Position numbers and translations under genes: made by a program. The notes beneath the pieces are model-generated. The model was not told the DNA's origin. It searched no databases and saw only the letters and a program-made list of their open reading frames with translations. This document shows, piece after piece, positions 6,088 through 8,165 of a DNA stretch of 8,165 nt (positions are counted from its first letter, which is position 1; every line of letters starts with the position of its first letter). The stretch lies in assembly GCA_020029455.1 (NCBI GenBank), contig JAIBJH010000109.1:1-8165 (forward strand), written 5' to 3'. This stretch comes from Hyphomicrobiales bacterium. Its GTDB lineage: Bacteria > Pseudomonadota > Alphaproteobacteria > Rhizobiales > Aestuariivirgaceae.

Positions 6088-6473
6088 TAATCCATCACCG
6101 CCTCGCCCTCGATCTCGCACAAGAGGTCTGGTGACGCAAGGCCGGCACATTGGATATAAGTTGATGCCGTCAGCAGCCCCTCCAGGGCCTCGTCGCGGAT
6201 GCGGCGGGACAGCGCCACCTGCCCCGGCTGGGTGACATAGATCACCGTCTTGACCAAGTGCTTCTTCTCGAAGCCTGCGGCCATCATCACGGCGAAAAGG
6301 TTTGCCCAGCATTGCCGCAATTGAGCCTCCATCCCTTCCAACAACTTGCCGTCCGCGGTGATGCCCACCTGGCCCGAGATCACCAACCGCTGCGCGCTTG
6401 CCCCATGGAGCACCGCCTGGGCATAGTTGGAGGCGGGCTTGGGAGCGCCTTCCGGACTCAATCTTATGATCAT
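6087..6473 (-). CDS. RidA (YjgF/YER057c/UK114) family protein lacking the usual catalytic arginine
   Basis: This 128-residue protein has the chorismate-mutase-like RidA fold: YAQAVLHGASAQRLVISGQVGITADGKLLEG near the N-terminus, a long central helix (QLRQCWANLFAVMMAAGF), KTVIYVT at 75-81 and a final EIEGEAV strand (120-126). RidA trimers hydrolyse enamines and imines such as 2-aminoacrylate in the cytoplasm. The arginine of the canonical PARSCVEVA segment is absent: the aligned stretch reads TASTYIQCAG, placing Thr105 at the arginine position. Imine deaminase activity is thus doubtful, and it probably belongs to one of the Arg-less Rid subgroups. I prefer the ATG at 6473, with GGAGG four bases upstream, over the ATG at 6494, which has no ribosome site. 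It diverges from kbl across 90 bases, so a role near threonine or aminoketone metabolism is an inference from position. Confidence 0.85.
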   Translation of the reverse strand: MIIRLSPEGAPKPASNYAQAVLHGASAQRLVISGQVGITADGKLLEGMEAQLRQCWANLFAVMMAAGFEKKHLVKTVIYVTQPGQVALSRRIRDEALEGLLTASTYIQCAGLASPDLLCEIEGEAVMD

Positions 6474-6477
6474 GGAA

Positions 6478-6482
6478 CCTCC
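6478..6482 (-). promoter_or_regulatory. Ribosome binding site deciding the RidA-family start
   Basis: Plus-strand CCTCC gives GGAGG on the minus strand, four bases before the ATG at 6473. The spacing is short but the match is full, whereas the upstream in-frame ATG at 6494 has none. Confidence 0.55.
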
Positions 6483-6500
6483 ACTGAAATGCATGAGCGT

Positions 6501-6528
6501 GGCACAAAATTCTCAACGCCGCCACAAA
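6501..6528. promoter_or_regulatory. Direct repeat in the ridA-like/kbl divergent region, possible operator
   Basis: GGCACAAA (6501-6508) and GCCACAAA (6521-6528) match at seven of eight bases and are exactly 20 bases apart, about two helical turns. GTGGC (6499-6503) and GCCAC (6521-6525) also form an imperfectly placed inverted pair. A TATAAG at 6539-6544 could be the kbl -10 box, but no good -35 was seen. Regulator unknown. Confidence 0.2.
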
Positions 6529-6563
6529 CGGGCTAGGCTATAAGGCGCGCCAAGGAACAAGCC

Positions 6564-7763
6564 ATGACTGCATCTGGGACAAATTTCGCCTCTTCAATCG
6601 CCGCCGAACTGGGCGCCATCAAGGCGCAATCTCTGTGGAAGACCGAGCGCGAAATTCTGTCTTCCCAATCCTCCCACATCAAGGTCGCGGGCGGGCGCGA
6701 GGTCCTGAACTTCTGCGCCAACAACTATCTTGGCCTTGCCAACCACCCGGAGATCATCGCCGCCGCCAAGGAAGCCATGGACAGCCACGGCTTCGGCATG
6801 GCCTCGGTTCGCTTCATCTGCGGCACGACCGATCTCCACCGCGAACTGGAACAGCGGATTGCGGACTATGTGCAGATGGAGGATGCCATTCTCTTTGCAG
6901 CCTGCTTCGATGCCAATGGCGCCGTCTTCGAGCCGCTCTTTGGCGAGCAGGATGCCATTGTCTCAGATAGTCTCAACCACGCCTCGATCATTGATGGTAT
7001 TCGCCTTTCAAAGGCCAAGCGCTTCCGCTTTGCCAATGGCGACATGAATGACCTTGAGACGCAAGTGAAGGCGGCCAAGGCAGCCAATGCCCGCCGCATC
7101 ATCATCGTTACCGATGGCGTCTTCTCTATGGATGGTTATTTCGCCGATCTCAAATCCATACGTGCACTCGCCGACAAATTTGACGCCCTTGTCATGGTGG
7201 ATGATTGCCACGCCTCCGGCTTCATCGGCCCGCAAGGCCGCGGCACGCCTGCCCGCTCCGGCGTGAAGGTGGACATTCTCACCAGCACCTTGGGCAAGGC
7301 ACTGGGTGGCTCCGCAGGTGGCTTCATCGCCGCATCCAAACCCATTGTCGATCTCATGCGCCAGCGAGCGCGGCCCTATCTTTTCTCCAATGCCCTGCCG
7401 CCGCCCATTGTCGCTGGAAGCCTCAAGGCCATTGATCTCGCCGAGGCGGGCGATGATCTCCGCAGGCAACTTACAACCAATGCCATACGCTTCCGCGACG
7501 CGATGGCGAAAGCTGGATTCACATTGCTGCCCGGAGAACACCCGATCATTCCGGTGATGTTGGGCGAGGCCAAGCTGGCGCAGGACATGGCCCGCGCGCT
7601 TTACGATGAGGGCGTTTACGTGACAGGCTTCTTCCACCCCGTGGTGCCGCAAGGCAAGGCCCGCATCCGCACGCAGATGTCGGCGGCACACGCCACGCAG
7701 GATATTGACGCCGCCATTGCAGCATTCACGCGTGTTGGCCGTTCATTGAAAGTGATCCCATGA
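6564..7763 (+). CDS. kbl: Glycine C-acetyltransferase (2-amino-3-ketobutyrate CoA ligase)
   Basis: This PLP enzyme cleaves 2-amino-3-ketobutyrate with CoA to glycine and acetyl-CoA, the second step of threonine degradation. The 399-residue length is nearly identical to E. coli Kbl (398). It has the alpha-oxoamine synthase features: FCANNYLGLANHPE (50-63), FGMASVRFICGTTDLHRELE (77-96), DSLNHASIIDG (135-145) with His139, Asp213 and His216 in VDDCHASGF, and Lys245 in STLGKALGGSAGG as the Schiff-base lysine. The FICGTTDLH and SLNHASIIDG forms and the tdh partner favour Kbl over BioF, HemA or serine palmitoyltransferase. The ATG at 6564 has AAGGA seven bases upstream. Its stop overlaps the next ATG by the sequence ATGA, which indicates translational coupling to tdh in the same order as in E. 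coli. Confidence 0.95.
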   Translation: MTASGTNFASSIAAELGAIKAQSLWKTEREILSSQSSHIKVAGGREVLNFCANNYLGLANHPEIIAAAKEAMDSHGFGMASVRFICGTTDLHRELEQRIADYVQMEDAILFAACFDANGAVFEPLFGEQDAIVSDSLNHASIIDGIRLSKAKRFRFANGDMNDLETQVKAAKAANARRIIIVTDGVFSMDGYFADLKSIRALADKFDALVMVDDCHASGFIGPQGRGTPARSGVKVDILTSTLGKALGGSAGGFIAASKPIVDLMRQRARPYLFSNALPPPIVAGSLKAIDLAEAGDDLRRQLTTNAIRFRDAMAKAGFTLLPGEHPIIPVMLGEAKLAQDMARALYDEGVYVTGFFHPVVPQGKARIRTQMSAAHATQDIDAAIAAFTRVGRSLKVIP

Positions 7764-8165
7764 AAGCTTTGGTCAAGGCCGCAAGTGAGGAAGGCCTCGT
7801 CCTTCGCGATGAGCCCAAGCCACAGATCGGCGCCGATGACATTTTGATCAAGGTGGCCATGACCGGAATTTGCGGTACGGACTTGCATATCTGGAAATGG
7901 GATGAATGGGCGCGGAAAACCATTCCCGTGCCTATGGTGGTTGGCCATGAATTTGCCGGAACCGTTGTTGAAGTAGGTTCTCACGTGCGCACGGTGAAAG
8001 TGGGCGACCGCGTTTCGGGCGAAGGTCACTTGATCGGCATGAAGAGCCGCATGGCCCGCGCCGGGCATTTCCATCTCGACCCTGAAACCAAGGGTATCGG
8101 CGTCAATGTGCCGGGGGCTTTTGCAGAATATCTGAAGCTCCCTGCCTTCAATGCCATCCATTTGC
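7760..8165 (+). CDS. tdh: L-threonine 3-dehydrogenase, 5' part (runs off the window); structural-zinc cysteines replaced
   Basis: Tdh oxidises L-threonine to 2-amino-3-ketobutyrate with NAD+, feeding Kbl. The visible 135 residues are the start of the GroES-like catalytic domain of a zinc alcohol dehydrogenase-type protein, close to E. coli Tdh: ICGTDLHIW with Cys38, IPVPMVVGHEF with His63 and Glu64 (catalytic zinc site), VGDRVSGEGH, and GVNVPGAFAEYLKLPAFNA. The structural-zinc lobe is unusual: the four cysteines expected at 93, 96, 99 and 107 are Gly93, Ser96, Ala99 and Asp107 with no change in length. The protein should thus lack the second zinc. It may still be a true Tdh or a related medium-chain dehydrogenase. 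The ATG at 7760 overlaps the kbl stop by four bases. The NAD-binding domain is beyond the window edge. Confidence 0.9.
   Translation, partial: MKALVKAASEEGLVLRDEPKPQIGADDILIKVAMTGICGTDLHIWKWDEWARKTIPVPMVVGHEFAGTVVEVGSHVRTVKVGDRVSGEGHLIGMKSRMARAGHFHLDPETKGIGVNVPGAFAEYLKLPAFNAIHL

Larger units (their letters stand above)
5977..6088. repeat. RIME-like intergenic element made of two large palindromes
   Basis: The whole gap between two convergent genes is a compact two-hairpin unit of about 111 bases. The first palindrome spans 5978-6024 and the second 6040-6087, joined by a 15-base unpaired linker (6025-6039). Each has about 19-20 paired positions and one four-base bulge, at opposite sides (6011-6014 and 6045-6048). 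This matches the reported size (about 108 bp) and two-palindrome plan of the Rhizobium intergenic mosaic element RIME1. Assignment to that family is by architecture recalled from the literature, not by alignment. It begins two bases after one stop codon and its last paired base is inside the opposite stop codon. It may act as a two-way transcript end or 3' stabiliser. Confidence 0.7.

Noticed and set aside
6474..6494. ATG at 6494 as start of the RidA-family protein
   Set aside because: There is no Shine-Dalgarno before it; GGAGG precedes the ATG at 6473, and the family normally begins close to that point.
5968..6525. Minus-strand open frame of 185 codons across the RIME-like element and ridA-like gene
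   Set aside because: It runs out of frame with the well-supported RidA-family gene and through the hairpin element, and its product is low-complexity Gly/Arg-rich.
7008..7691. Long minus-strand open frame opposite kbl (227 codons)
   Set aside because: It is a shadow of high-GC coding sequence; its His/Gly/Ala-rich product has no family pattern, and kbl on the other strand is certain.

Overview
This looks like a chromosomal segment of an alphaproteobacterium, probably of the order Hyphomicrobiales (Rhizobiales). The basis is the protein repertoire, moderately high GC in the right half, and a two-palindrome intergenic element that resembles the rhizobial RIME family. The genus cannot be read from the window.

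Left part (about 1-3930, visibly AT-richer): a small exported protein is encoded on the minus strand. Diverging from it is a three-gene plus-strand set: a family 2 glycosyltransferase, a UDP-glucuronate decarboxylase (UDP-xylose synthase) and a UDP-glucose 6-dehydrogenase. Together the two sugar-nucleotide enzymes would turn UDP-glucose into UDP-glucuronate and then UDP-xylose. The glycosyltransferase could use one of these donors for a surface glycan. Composition differs from the right half, so this may be an acquired glycan module.

Middle part (4026-5975): a small MoaD/ThiS-type ubiquitin-fold protein ending in Gly-Gly, from a TTG start, is followed by a membrane-anchored FMN and 3Fe-4S protein. 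The latter is a glutamate-synthase central-domain homologue without amidotransferase or GXGXG domains. Their pairing is one of the less explained aspects of the window.

Right part (5976-8165): a RIME-like element of two large hairpins fills the whole gap between two convergent genes and abuts both stop codons. Next is a minus-strand RidA-family protein that lacks the usual catalytic arginine. It diverges from kbl, which overlaps tdh by four bases (ATGA). Kbl and Tdh form the threonine-to-glycine plus acetyl-CoA pathway. The tdh gene runs off the window. Its visible part keeps the first catalytic zinc ligands but has replaced all four structural-zinc cysteines without any length change.

I found no CRISPR array, rRNA, tRNA, transposase or phage gene. 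No gene-free stretch exceeds about 130 bases. I did not find a clear new defence or mobile system. The best leads are the altered Tdh, the RIME-like element, and the MoaD-like plus glutamate-synthase-like pair.
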